64,000 nt of DNA from Pannonibacter sp. SL95 (GTDB lineage: Bacteria; Pseudomonadota; Alphaproteobacteria; Rhizobiales; Stappiaceae): the NCBI RefSeq assembly GCF_026672425.1, contig NZ_JAPPRC010000004.1, positions 304,501-368,500 on the forward strand, given 5' to 3'. This document shows, piece by piece, positions 38,001 through 49,156 of this stretch. The translations under genes and the position numbers were made by a program. The notes under the pieces are model-generated. The model searched no databases. It saw only the letters and a program-made list of their open reading frames with translations, and was not told the origin of the DNA. Numbering within the stretch: the stretch's first letter is position 1; the number at the start of each line of letters is the position of its first letter.

Positions 38001-39872
38001 GAAGTCGGAGCCACGGGTCGCTTCCAGCGTCATTTCATGCAGGTAGTAGAGCGGCATGTCCGTCGGCGTGATGCGATAGGTGCGCTCGTTGATGACGCGG
38101 AAACCCATGTTTTCCAGAAGCGGCACGCGCGCGGACAACGGGATCGGCGCACCGAGATTGTAGACCTTCAGCGACAGCCGGTCCGCCTGGCTGGCAGAGG
38201 CACGGGCAAAGGTGATGCTGGTCTTGCGCTCTTCCGACAGGGTCTCGATCTTGACCACGTCCGCCAGCGCCATCTCGGCCGAATAGACTTCCTTGTACCC
38301 GCCATGGAAAGCCAGTGCATAGCGTTCGGACAGGCGGTGCGCGGTTTCAGGGTCAAAGCGCTCCTTGAAGGCGTCGCGCAGGCCATCCGGCCAGGTGCGC
38401 ACCATGGAGGCGACAGCCAGTTCCAGGTCCTCCTGCGCCACGACCGGCGTCTTGCCCTTGTCGCGGCCGATGATGAAGTGCACGCGGGCCAGCGGACCTT
38501 CCGGATAGGTCACGTACCAGGCCGACAACCTTCCATCAAACACGGAGGCAAAGTAGGTCCCGACGTTGAGACGGACTTCGGTCGTGTAGCGGTCACGCGG
38601 GATGTAGCAGAGGATCGACACATAGCGGTCGAACTTTTCAGCGCGGGCCAGCACGCGGATGCGCGGGCGTTCGTCGAGCTGCAGGATCGACATGGCGAAA
38701 TCGTAGAGCGTTTCCTGGTCGATCTGGAACAGCTCGTCGCGCGGGAAGGTTTCCATCACATTGGTGAGGGCGCGGCCGGAATGACCGTCAGGATCAAGGC
38801 CTGCCTTCGCCAGAACACTGGCGACCTTGCGGCGCAGGAACGGGATCTTGCCGGTCGGCTCATTGTAGGCGGTCGAGGCAAACAGGCCGACGACCCGCAG
38901 CTCACCGACCATGGTGCCGTTTTCGTCGAACAGCTTGGTGCCGACATAGTCCATGTAGACCCGGCGGTGCACCCGGCTCTTCACGTTCGCCTTGGCGATG
39001 ATCAGCGGATCCGGACGCTTGAGAAACTCGCGGATTTCCGGGGTGATCTGGACGAATTCCGTACCACGGCGCAGAACGCGGACATCGGGATTGGCAAGCG
39101 TACCAAGACCGGTCCCGTCGACCGGGATCAGCTCGCCGTCCTCGACGCTGCCATTGAACGTGTACTCGCGCATGCCGAGGAAGATGAAATTGTCATTCGC
39201 CATCCACTCCAGGAAGTGGATCGCCTCCCACAGTTCGTCGCGGCCGTTCACGACAGCGGTCTTGTAGGTGTTGATCGCGGTGTTCAGCCGCTTGCGCATC
39301 GGCTTCCAGTCCGTCACCGCGGAATGCACATCGGCCATGATCAGGTTCAGCCGATCGGCGAGCGCCTTGCGGGCTTCTTCCGATCCGATGCGGCTGACGT
39401 GAATGTGGATGAGGCTTTCCTGGTTGTCCTCGCGTGCGCTGGCCTGCTTGCGTCCGGCGACGGACACCAGCTTGCCGCCGGCATCGCGCTCGACCGAATA
39501 GATCGGGTGCAGCACCAGATGCACTTCGAGGCGGCTGTCCTGCAGTTCGGCCATCACCGAATCGACCAGGAACGGCATGTTGTCATTGACCAGTTCGACA
39601 ACCGTCACCTCACCGGCCATCTTGCCGGCGGCCTTGAAGGCCGGATTGGTCACGCTGACGCGATGCGTGCCCGCAGCGTGAACTTCAAAGCCGGCATAGG
39701 CTGCCTTGGCGAAGCCTGCGAGCTCGTCGGCGCTGTAGGCGACAAGATCCTCGGCCGCACCCCGCAGGTACAGTTCCTCGGCAAAGTCCGCGAGGCCCGG
39801 ATGTCCGCTTGCCAGTGCCTGCCGCACCTCTGCAATCAGTTCGGCTTTCCGGTGTTCCCTTGCGTGCGGCAT
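35070..39872 (-). CDS. gdhB: NAD-specific glutamate dehydrogenase, 180-kDa class
   Basis: This 1600-residue enzyme interconverts glutamate with 2-oxoglutarate plus ammonia, using NAD. The large class (about 1600 residues) has a long N-terminal regulatory region with ACT-like parts (about residues 1-700). The catalytic domain contains [23 protein letters not shown] and PVGSKGGF (residues about 815-850) and [15 protein letters not shown]. It serves mainly glutamate catabolism. The start at 39872 (MPHAREHRK) is preceded by AGGAGGAA. It is divergent from the AhpD-like gene, with 89 bp between starts, and stands alone on its strand with a downstream hairpin. Confidence 0.95.
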   Translation of the reverse strand: [1600 protein letters not shown]

Positions 39873-39961
39873 CTTGTTCCTCCTGGTCCGCGACTCAGTG
39901 GCGAGCATGCTAGATTAGCGAACTAGCCTAAAAAATGACGATAACCGGGAGGGATTACAAA

Positions 39962-40531
39962 ATGTCGAATGCGCCAGTGATTGCCCTGAACCTGCAAGGC
40001 TCCGCCGAATTCAGCGAAACGACGCAACGGTATTTCGAAAAATGTCAAGAAAAGCTCGGACTTGTTCCGAATGTTTTGATTGCCTACGCTTTTGACGACA
40101 CGAAATTGCGCGCCTTCACTGACATGTACAACGACCTGATGCTTGGCGCCTCGGCCCTCAGCAAGCTGGAGCGCGAGATGATTGCGGTGGTCGTGTCATC
40201 GGTAAACCGCTGTTTCTATTGCCTGACTGCCCATGGCGCCGCCGTAAGGCAGCTGTCTGGCAACGCAATGTTTGGCGAGATGATGGTGATGAACTATCGG
40301 GCCGCCCCCCTCTCCCCGCGCCAGAAGGCCATGCTGGACTTCGCGCACAAGCTGACCGAGCGCCCGGCCGAGATCGAGGAGCATGACCGCCAGGCGCTGC
40401 GCGACGTCGGCTTCAGCGACCGCGACATCTGGGACATCGCATCGGTCACCGCCTTCTTCAACATGTCGAACCGGGTTGCAGCTGCCGCCGACATGCGGCC
40501 GAATGATGAGTATCACTCAATGGCCCGTTGA
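39962..40531 (+). CDS. AhpD-like peroxidase-related enzyme (carboxymuconolactone decarboxylase fold)
   Basis: This 189-residue protein of the AhpD/CMD superfamily has the redox CxxC in SSVNRCFYCLTAHG (Cys84, Cys87) with the conserved histidine that follows (His91). It is the 'peroxidase-related enzyme' subgroup, which has weak alkylhydroperoxidase activity in characterised members. The ATG at 39962 has GGGAGGG upstream; an in-frame ATG at 39935 is unlikely. It is divergent from the glutamate dehydrogenase gene, so the two share a short regulatory region. Confidence 0.88.
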   Translation: MSNAPVIALNLQGSAEFSETTQRYFEKCQEKLGLVPNVLIAYAFDDTKLRAFTDMYNDLMLGASALSKLEREMIAVVVSSVNRCFYCLTAHGAAVRQLSGNAMFGEMMVMNYRAAPLSPRQKAMLDFAHKLTERPAEIEEHDRQALRDVGFSDRDIWDIASVTAFFNMSNRVAAAADMRPNDEYHSMAR

Positions 40532-40655
40532 GTTTCTGCCCGGACTGAAGGGATGCGCGTGCCGTGACAGGGTGGCCGTTTGCGTGTAAAACCCGGCACG
40601 TTGCGATGCGCGTATCGCAGTCCAGACATTCGACATGAGGGAAAGGAACAGGCCC

Positions 40656-41606
40656 ATGGTGGCGCGGGTATTCATTGATGGTGAGGCTGGAACGACGGGT
40701 CTGCAGATCCGCGAGCGCCTTGCTGAACGCCGCGACATCGAGCTGCTCTCCATTTCCCAGGAGCGCCGCAAGGACCTCTCCGCCCGCGCCGAACTGCTCA
40801 ACGCCGCCGATGTAGCCATTCTCTGCCTGCCAGACGAGGCGGCCAAGGAAAGCGTGTCGCTGATCACCAACGACACCACCGCCGTCATCGACGCATCGAC
40901 CGCCTACCGCGTGGCCGAAGGCTGGACCTATGGCTTTGCCGAAATGGACAAGTCGCAGCCGGCCGCCATCGCGGCCTCCAAGCGCGTGTCCAACCCGGGC
41001 TGCTGGCCGCAGGGCGTGATCGCGGCACTTCGGCCGCTGATTGCAGGCGGACTGGTTCCTGCCGACTTCCCCGTCGCCGTCAATGGCATCTCCGGTTATT
41101 CCGGCGGTGGCAAGTCGATGATCGAGGACTACGAGGCAAAGGGCGATGCGGCCAACGTCTTCCTGCCCTATGGCCTTGCCTTCAATCACAAGCACCTGCC
41201 GGAAATGCAGCGCTACAGCGGCCTGTCATCCGCGCCGCTGTTCGTGCCGTCGGTCGGCAACTACTACAAGGGCATGATCACCAGCGTTCCGCTGAACCTC
41301 GCCCTCCTGCCGAAGGTGCCGTCCGGCGCAGAGATTCACGCCGCCATCGCCGACCATTTTGCGGCCCAGACCGACGGGTTCGTCGAGGTCGCGCCGCTGT
41401 CGCCGCTTGACCGGGCATCGGAGTTGAACCCGCAGGCGCTGAACGGCACCAATGCGATGCGGCTCTATGTCTTCGCCAATGATGCGCGCGCCCAGGCCGC
41501 GATCATTGCCGTCTATGACAACCTCGGCAAAGGCGCCTCGGGTGCCGCCGTGCAGAACCTCAACATCCTGCTGGGCGTCGCCCCGGCAACAAGCCTCGCC
41601 GCCTGA
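40656..41606 (+). CDS. argC: N-acetyl-gamma-glutamyl-phosphate reductase
   Basis: The enzyme reduces N-acetylglutamyl phosphate to the semialdehyde in arginine synthesis. The 316-residue product is of the shorter type-2 class common in alphaproteobacteria. The N-terminal [17 protein letters not shown] carries the NADP loop, and the catalytic cysteine is in SNPGCWPQG (Cys116). HKHLPEM with the catalytic histidine and SVGNYYKGM are also clear. The ATG at 40656 follows AAAGGA. The adjacent leuD lies 46 bp downstream and is probably cotranscribed. Confidence 0.96.
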   Translation: MVARVFIDGEAGTTGLQIRERLAERRDIELLSISQERRKDLSARAELLNAADVAILCLPDEAAKESVSLITNDTTAVIDASTAYRVAEGWTYGFAEMDKSQPAAIAASKRVSNPGCWPQGVIAALRPLIAGGLVPADFPVAVNGISGYSGGGKSMIEDYEAKGDAANVFLPYGLAFNHKHLPEMQRYSGLSSAPLFVPSVGNYYKGMITSVPLNLALLPKVPSGAEIHAAIADHFAAQTDGFVEVAPLSPLDRASELNPQALNGTNAMRLYVFANDARAQAAIIAVYDNLGKGASGAAVQNLNILLGVAPATSLAA

Positions 41607-41652
41607 CGGCGGGGCCACAAGAACAAAAGACCAGAGACCTTGGAGTAACGCC

Positions 41653-42258
41653 TTGCAGAAGTTCACCACGCTCACGGGTGTCGCCGCACCGCTGCCGATC
41701 ATCAACATCGACACCGACATGATCATCCCGAAGCAGTATCTGAAGACGATCAAGCGCACCGGTCTCGGCACCGCGCTGTTCTCGGAAATGCGCTACAACG
41801 AGGATGGCTCGGACAATGGCGACTTCATCCTGAACAAGCCGGCCTACAAGGGCGCATCGATCCTCGTCGCCGGCGACAACTTCGGCTGCGGCTCCTCCCG
41901 CGAGCATGCCCCGTGGGCACTGCTCGATTTCGGCATCCGCTGCGTGATCTCCACGTCCTTCGCCGACATCTTCTACAACAACTGCTTCAAGAACGGCATC
42001 CTGCCGGTTGTCGTCAGCAAGGAAGAGCACGACAAGCTGCTCGACGACGCCTCGCGCGGCGCCAACTCGACCCTGACGGTTGACCTGGAAACCCAGGAAA
42101 TCAAGGGCCCGGACGGCGGCGTGATCCGCTTCGAGATCGACCCTTTCCGCAAGCACTGCCTGTTGAACGGCCTCGACGATATTGGCCTCACCATGGAAAA
42201 GGCCGCCTCCATCGACAGCTTCGAAGCCAAGGCCGCCCAGTCCCGCCCCTGGGCCTGA
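41653..42258 (+). CDS. leuD: 3-isopropylmalate dehydratase small subunit
   Basis: Together with LeuC (not in this window) it isomerises 2-isopropylmalate to 3-isopropylmalate in leucine synthesis. The 201-residue length is normal. The aconitase swivel-domain motifs [14 protein letters not shown] and [18 protein letters not shown] are complete. The start appears to be TTG at 41653 (encoding MQKFTTLTG), preceded by TGGAG nine bases upstream; no ATG in frame fits the family N-terminus. It ends at a strong terminator. Confidence 0.96.
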   Translation: MQKFTTLTGVAAPLPIINIDTDMIIPKQYLKTIKRTGLGTALFSEMRYNEDGSDNGDFILNKPAYKGASILVAGDNFGCGSSREHAPWALLDFGIRCVISTSFADIFYNNCFKNGILPVVVSKEEHDKLLDDASRGANSTLTVDLETQEIKGPDGGVIRFEIDPFRKHCLLNGLDDIGLTMEKAASIDSFEAKAAQSRPWA

Positions 42259-42290
42259 GCTGACCCTTTTCAGAGCGACAAAAACTCAAG

Positions 42291-42317
42291 CCCCGGTGCA
42301 TCGCGCCGGGGTTTTTT
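42291..42317 (+). terminator. Intrinsic terminator of leuD
   Basis: CCCCGG (42291-42296) pairs with CCGGGG (42306-42311), with G-C pairs extending into the loop, followed by TTTTTT. It lies 32 bp past the leuD stop. Confidence 0.85.
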
Positions 42318-42375
42318 GTTGGCCCTGCCAGTGCTTTGCCAAGACTGGGCATGAGCCATTGCCACACCCACGGAC

Positions 42376-42472
42376 GTCATCCCCGCCCCCGTGCGGGGAT
42401 CTGACCCGTTCACCTACCCCCCACCTGGATCATCCCTGAAAATCTGGATCCCCGCACGGCGGCGGGGATGAC
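42376..42472. repeat. Long inverted repeat of a REP-like palindromic element
   Basis: The left arm (42376-42401, starting GTCATCCCCGCC and ending GTGCGGGGATC) is the reverse complement of the right arm (42447-42472) at 25 of 26 positions, with 45 bp between. Each arm also contains its own CCCCGC...GCGGGG fold. The arrangement resembles paired REP/BIME-type extragenic palindromes. It sits in the 318-bp gap between convergent leuD and acs, which otherwise holds only their two terminators. The number of copies elsewhere in the genome cannot be seen here. Confidence 0.7.
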
Positions 42473-42520
42473 CGGAGCGGGTGGTGTTTCAGTCAGAAAA
42501 CCGGGTGCTGACGCGACCAG

Positions 42521-42554
42521 CCAAAACAAAAGGCCCGCCGTTTGGCGGGCCTTT
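42521..42554 (-). terminator. Intrinsic terminator of acs
   Basis: AAAGGCCCGCC (42529-42539) pairs exactly with GGCGGGCCTTT (42544-42554). On the minus strand the stem is followed by TTTGTTTTGG. It lies 22 bp past the acs stop codon. Confidence 0.85.
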
Positions 42555-42576
42555 CGGGATCAGCATAGGGGCCGGA

Positions 42577-44514
<1,938 letters not shown>

Positions 44515-44643
44515 GCCTTCCTCCCTACAGACTTCCGGATGGTTTCCCCAAGGGAACCCCGTTTCGGCGGCATTATGCTCAGCGAAGCGGGGAACGTCCA
44601 TTAGGGATAAGTCGAACTTTCGTAGACAGATTCGGTGCTTAGG

Positions 44644-45042
44644 TCACCCGACAAGTCCGATCACGGCACCCTGAATCAAGAGAACACCCAGCCAGTGCCC
44701 ACCGTCGATCAGCAGGAGGAGCGGGCTAGTCTTTTGATGCCGATGCGACACAACCAGCGATGTGAGGAAAAATCCGGTCCAGATCATGCCAGCCGAAATC
44801 AGGCCACTTTTCACGCTGAGGCCGCCAGCATGATAGATCACGCCGGCAAAGATGAAGGCCATCAGCAGCTCGGCAGCGAATGTCACCAGCATGGTGATCG
44901 GGCCCGGCCGCGCCGCATCGGCCGACATTCTGGCCGCACGCTGCCACGGCCGTCCGAGCAAGCCATACCACAGCGCGCCGAATGCAAAGCTGGCAACGGC
45001 CGCAAGGGCCACACCGACGAGGTTGATGCCGTCAAACATCAT
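44644..45042 (-). CDS. DUF1761 four-helix membrane protein
   Basis: This 132-residue protein has four predicted membrane helices: residues 6-28, 48-70, 76-97 and 108-130. The DUF1761 pattern is visible in SFAFGALWYGLLGRPWQRA near the N-terminus and DGGHWLGVLLIQGAVIG at the end. No function is known for the family. It starts 26 bp downstream of the YggS stop and reads the same way, so it may be cotranscribed with it. Confidence 0.8.
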   Translation of the reverse strand: MMFDGINLVGVALAAVASFAFGALWYGLLGRPWQRAARMSADAARPGPITMLVTFAAELLMAFIFAGVIYHAGGLSVKSGLISAGMIWTGFFLTSLVVSHRHQKTSPLLLLIDGGHWLGVLLIQGAVIGLVG

Positions 45043-45068
45043 GGCCGATATCTCCCGTGTCGCCCGTC

Positions 45069-45737
45069 TCAGCCGCGGCCGCCGAAGATGGCCGAACCGA
45101 CCCGCACATGCGTCGCCCCGAAGGAGACGGCGGTTTCATAGTCGGCAGACATGCCCATCGACAGCTGCGACAGACCGTTGCGCTGCGCGATCTTCTGCAG
45201 CAGTGCGAAATGCGGTCCCGGCGCTTCCTCGACCGGCGGAATGCACATCAGGCCGATCACGGTCAGGCCGATGTCCTCCCGGCACAGGCGAATGAAGGCA
45301 TCGGCCTCTTTCGGCGCGATGCCTGCCTTCTGCGGTTCCTCGCCGGTGTTCACCTGGATGAAGCACGGCAGATCCCGGCCCTGCGCCGTCATTTCATCTT
45401 TCAGCGCCCGCGCGATCTTTTCCCGGTCGATCGTGTGGATCACGTCGAAGGTTGCGACCGCTTCCTTCGCCTTGTTCGACTGCAGCGGTCCGATGAGATG
45501 CAGCTCGATGCCGGCAAAGTCCTGCCGCAACGCCGGCCACTTCCCCATGGCCTCCTGCACCCGGTTCTCCCCGAACACACGCTGACCAGCCACAAGCACT
45601 GGCCGGATGTCATCGGCTTCGAATGTCTTGGAAACAGCGATGAGCGTAACGGCGCCCGCTTCGCGGCCGTGTTCGGCCTCGGCACTCCGGATGTCGGCGA
45701 TGACCGTTGCGAGACGATCTGTTGCTGTGTCGGCCAT
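45069..45737 (-). CDS. YggS-family pyridoxal phosphate homeostasis protein
   Basis: This 222-residue protein has the alanine-racemase-like TIM barrel of the YggS/PROSC family. The PLP lysine is in LIAVSKTF (about residue 36). HLIGPLQSNKAKEAV, the LSMGMSADYE signature and VRVGSAIFGGRG are conserved. Such proteins buffer PLP and affect amino-acid metabolism; they have no established enzyme activity. The ATG at 45737 has CCGGAG upstream; the longer open frame is not supported. It is divergent from leuS with 223 bp between. Confidence 0.93.
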   Translation of the reverse strand: MADTATDRLATVIADIRSAEAEHGREAGAVTLIAVSKTFEADDIRPVLVAGQRVFGENRVQEAMGKWPALRQDFAGIELHLIGPLQSNKAKEAVATFDVIHTIDREKIARALKDEMTAQGRDLPCFIQVNTGEEPQKAGIAPKEADAFIRLCREDIGLTVIGLMCIPPVEEAPGPHFALLQKIAQRNGLSQLSMGMSADYETAVSFGATHVRVGSAIFGGRG

Positions 45738-45960
45738 GGTGTAACTCCGGCAAATGCGGACCGGATCGGTCCCTGACAGCCCTGATACGGCGGCAAGCCT
45801 GTCCGGTTCAAGCCACTGCGTTTCTGGGCAACGGTTCAGACAGTGCTGCAGGCGCGAAAAGCGCCGCAATTTCAGCCAATCATGTTGACCCTTGCGGGAA
45901 ATTCTGGTGACAGTCCGGCAGATGTTTGTTTGATGCGCCTGCTTTGCGGGCGCCAGTGAA

Positions 45961-48585
45961 ATGGCGAATTTGATGGCTACGGAACGGGAACGCTACAACG
46001 CACGCGACGTCGAAGCGCGCTGGCAGAAGGTGTGGGACGAGAAGGACGTGTTCAAGACGTCCAATGACGATCCGCGCGAGAAATATTACGTGCTGGAGAT
46101 GTTCCCCTACCCGTCCGGCCGCATTCACATGGGCCATGTGCGCAACTACGCCATGGGCGACGTGGTCGCTCGTTACAAGCGCGCAATGGGCCTGAACGTG
46201 CTGCATCCGATGGGCTGGGATGCCTTTGGCATGCCGGCCGAGAACGCGGCCATGCAGAACAACGTCCATCCGAAGGACTGGACCTACGAGAACATCGCGT
46301 TCATGCGCGGCCAGCTCAAGATCATGGGCCTGTCGCTGGACTGGAGCCGCGAGTTCGCGACCTGCGACGTGGAGTACTACACGCAGCAGCAGCGCCTGTT
46401 CCTGAAGTTCCTGGAAGCCGGCCTCGTCTACCGCAAGAAGTCGAAGGTCAACTGGGATCCGGTCGACATGACCGTGCTCGCCAACGAGCAGGTGATCGAC
46501 GGCCGCGGCTGGCGCTCCGGCGCACTCGTCGAGCAGCGCGAACTGACCCAGTGGTTCTTCAAGATCACCGACTATTCCGAGGATCTTCTGGAAGCGATCG
46601 ACACGCTCGACCGCTGGCCGGAAAAGGTCCGCCTGATGCAGAAGAACTGGATCGGCAAGTCGGAAGGCCTGCGCGTCCGTTTCGAGTTCACCGCTCCGGC
46701 CCCGACGGGCGACAAGACACTCGAGATCTTCACCACCCGCCCCGACACGCTGTTCGGTGCCTCGTTCATGGGCCTGTCGCCGGATCACCCGATCTCGGTG
46801 AAGCTCGCCGAGAGCAATCCGGATCTGGCCGCCTTCATCGAGGACTGCCGCCGCATCGGCACCTCGGCCGAAGCCATCGAGACGGCCGAGAAGAAGGGAA
46901 TGGACACAGGCCTGCGCGTGAAGCATCCGCTGGATGCCTCCATCGAGCTGCCGGTCTATGTCGCCAACTTTATCCTCATGGATTACGGCACCGGCGCGAT
47001 CTTCGCCTGCCCGGCGCATGACCAGCGCGACCTCGATTTCGCCCGCAAGTACGGCCTGCCGGTCAAGCCCGTCGTGCTGCCGAAGGATGCCGATCCGGCC
47101 GCCTTCACCGTCGCCGACGTCGCCTACACGGATGATGGCACCATCTTCAACTCCGGTTTCCTCGACGGCCTCAGCATCGCCGATGCCAAGGAGACGGTCG
47201 CCCGCAAGCTCGAGGCCGTGATCATCGACGGCGCGGCGCAGGCCACCCGCCAGGTGAACTATCGCCTGCGCGACTGGGGCATTTCGCGCCAGCGCTACTG
47301 GGGCTGCCCGATCCCGGTCATCCACTGCGACGACTGCGGCGTGGTTCCGGAGAAGGACGAAAACCTGCCGGTCAAGCTTCCGGACGACATCAATTTCGAA
47401 AAGCCGGGCAACCCGCTCGACCGGCACGCCACCTGGCGCCATTGCTCCTGCCCGAAATGCGGCAAGCCGGCGCGCCGTGAGACCGACACCATGGACACCT
47501 TCGTGGACAGTTCCTGGTACTTCGCCCGTTTCACCGCTCCGCACCACGACCAGCCGACCGACCCGGCAGCAGCCAACGGCTGGCTGGCTGTCGACCAGTA
47601 CATCGGCGGCATCGAGCATGCGATCCTGCACCTGCTCTATTCGCGCTTCTTCACCCGCGCGATGCAGAAGGTCGGCGCGCTGGACCTGAAGGAGCCGTTC
47701 AAGGGCCTCTTCACCCAAGGCATGGTTACGCACGAGACCTACAAGAGCGTGGAAGGCAAGTGGCTCAGCCCGGCCGAGGTGCAGTTCATCGAAGGCGAGA
47801 CCCGCTCTGCCATCGAGATTGCCACCGGCGCTCCGGTGACCATCGGCTCCATCGAGAAGATGTCGAAGTCGAAGAAGAACACGGTCGACCCGACGGACAT
47901 CATCGCCACCTATGGTGCCGACACCGCGCGCTGGTTCGTGCTGTCGGACAGCCCGCCGGAGCGTGATGTCATCTGGACCGAGGAAGGCGTTCAGGGCTCC
48001 TGGCGCTTCGTGCAGCGCGTCTGGCGTCTGGTCGGCGAAGTTGCCGCCACGCCGAAGCGCAGCACCGAGGCCCCGCAGATGGGCGATGCCGCGCTTGAGC
48101 TGCGCCGTGCCACCCACAAGACGCTGGCTGCCGTGTCGCGTGACATCGAAGGCCTCGGCTTCAACCGTGCCGTTGCCCGCATCTACGAACTGGTGAACCA
48201 GATCGGCAAGACCGTCCACAACGGGCTGGCCGACGCCGATGCCGCCTGGGCCGCCCGGGAAGCCTGCGAATACCTTGTCATGATGATGGCACCGATGATG
48301 CCGCATCTTGCCGAGGAATGCTGGACCGAGCTTGGCCAGTCCGGCCTCGTCGCCGAAGCCCGCTGGCCGGTTCTGGATGAGGCGCTGCTCGTCGAGGACA
48401 GCATTGTCCTGCCGGTGCAGGTCAACGGCAAGAAGAAGGGTGAGATCACCGTGGCACGTGATGCCTCGACGGCGGACGTCGAAGCAGCCACAGTGGCACA
48501 GGACTTCGTTCAGCGGGCGCTTGAAGGCCGCGCACCGCGCAAGATCATCGTCGTGCCGCAGAGGATCGTGAATGTCGTTGGCTGA
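45961..48585 (+). CDS. leuS: Leucyl-tRNA synthetase
   Basis: This 874-residue class I synthetase has a HIGH-type motif in [14 protein letters not shown] (residues about 49-62), the editing domain ([13 protein letters not shown], and [21 protein letters not shown] with its proofreading residues) and the KMSKS loop at 633-637. The C-terminal anticodon and tail domains are complete. The ATG at 45961 is used; another in-frame ATG 12 bp later (MATERERYN) is possible. The last 14 bp overlap the lptE start, so leuS, lptE and holA form one translationally linked group. Confidence 0.98.
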   Translation: MANLMATERERYNARDVEARWQKVWDEKDVFKTSNDDPREKYYVLEMFPYPSGRIHMGHVRNYAMGDVVARYKRAMGLNVLHPMGWDAFGMPAENAAMQNNVHPKDWTYENIAFMRGQLKIMGLSLDWSREFATCDVEYYTQQQRLFLKFLEAGLVYRKKSKVNWDPVDMTVLANEQVIDGRGWRSGALVEQRELTQWFFKITDYSEDLLEAIDTLDRWPEKVRLMQKNWIGKSEGLRVRFEFTAPAPTGDKTLEIFTTRPDTLFGASFMGLSPDHPISVKLAESNPDLAAFIEDCRRIGTSAEAIETAEKKGMDTGLRVKHPLDASIELPVYVANFILMDYGTGAIFACPAHDQRDLDFARKYGLPVKPVVLPKDADPAAFTVADVAYTDDGTIFNSGFLDGLSIADAKETVARKLEAVIIDGAAQATRQVNYRLRDWGISRQRYWGCPIPVIHCDDCGVVPEKDENLPVKLPDDINFEKPGNPLDRHATWRHCSCPKCGKPARRETDTMDTFVDSSWYFARFTAPHHDQPTDPAAANGWLAVDQYIGGIEHAILHLLYSRFFTRAMQKVGALDLKEPFKGLFTQGMVTHETYKSVEGKWLSPAEVQFIEGETRSAIEIATGAPVTIGSIEKMSKSKKNTVDPTDIIATYGADTARWFVLSDSPPERDVIWTEEGVQGSWRFVQRVWRLVGEVAATPKRSTEAPQMGDAALELRRATHKTLAAVSRDIEGLGFNRAVARIYELVNQIGKTVHNGLADADAAWAAREACEYLVMMMAPMMPHLAEECWTELGQSGLVAEARWPVLDEALLVEDSIVLPVQVNGKKKGEITVARDASTADVEAATVAQDFVQRALEGRAPRKIIVVPQRIVNVVG

Positions 48586-49147
48586 CGCTTGGGCGCGCGG
48601 GCGCCGCACCTCTTTCGGGATTGCTCTGGTTCTGGCCAGCGGGGTTCTGCTGGCCGGCTGCCAGGTGCGGCCGCTCTATGGCCAGCTGCCAACCACGTCC
48701 GGCCCGGCCGGGGAAACCGTGCAGGGTGAACTGGCGGCGATCGAGATCGAGAAGATCGACACCGTCAATGAAACCCGGCTCTCCGATGCCCGGCGCGTGC
48801 TCTACAACGAGCTGCTGTTCGGCTTCGAGCGCGGCACCTATCCGCCGGCCAAGAAGTACCGCCTGCGCATGGTCATGAACATCGGCGTTGCCGAGGTCGG
48901 TGTGGAGCGTCTTGCCGACGTGCCCTCGGCCTACTCGACGACGATGAACGTGACCTTCGTGCTGGCGGATGCGGCCGACAACCGGACCCTGATGACCGGC
49001 AAGTCCTTCGCAACCGCCTCCTACGACTTCTCCAGCCAGCGCTTCGCCAACCTGCGCGCCCGCCGTGATGCGGAAGAGCGGGCGGCGAAGGTGGTGGCGC
49101 AGGACGTCCAGGCGCGCATCGCCGGTTACTTTGCCACTCGCAAGTGA
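48572..49147 (+). CDS. lptE: LPS-assembly lipoprotein LptE
   Basis: This 191-residue lipoprotein has a signal peptide with hydrophobic core at residues 15-27 and a lipobox ending LLAGC (Cys30). The mature part shows the RPLYG motif just after the cysteine, as in alphaproteobacterial LptE, which plugs LptD in the outer membrane. Its neighbours leuS and holA are conserved in this order across proteobacteria. The start overlaps leuS by 14 bp. Confidence 0.9.
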   Translation: MSLADAWARGRRTSFGIALVLASGVLLAGCQVRPLYGQLPTTSGPAGETVQGELAAIEIEKIDTVNETRLSDARRVLYNELLFGFERGTYPPAKKYRLRMVMNIGVAEVGVERLADVPSAYSTTMNVTFVLADAADNRTLMTGKSFATASYDFSSQRFANLRARRDAEERAAKVVAQDVQARIAGYFATRK

Positions 49148-49156
49148 GGTGATCCC

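Noticed and set aside
35061-39926. A 1621-codon open frame antisense to the glutamate dehydrogenase gene
   Set aside because: It mirrors the dehydrogenase in a GC-rich gene with few chance stops; its translation is rich in His, Arg and Asp and resembles no family. No ribosome binding site supports it.
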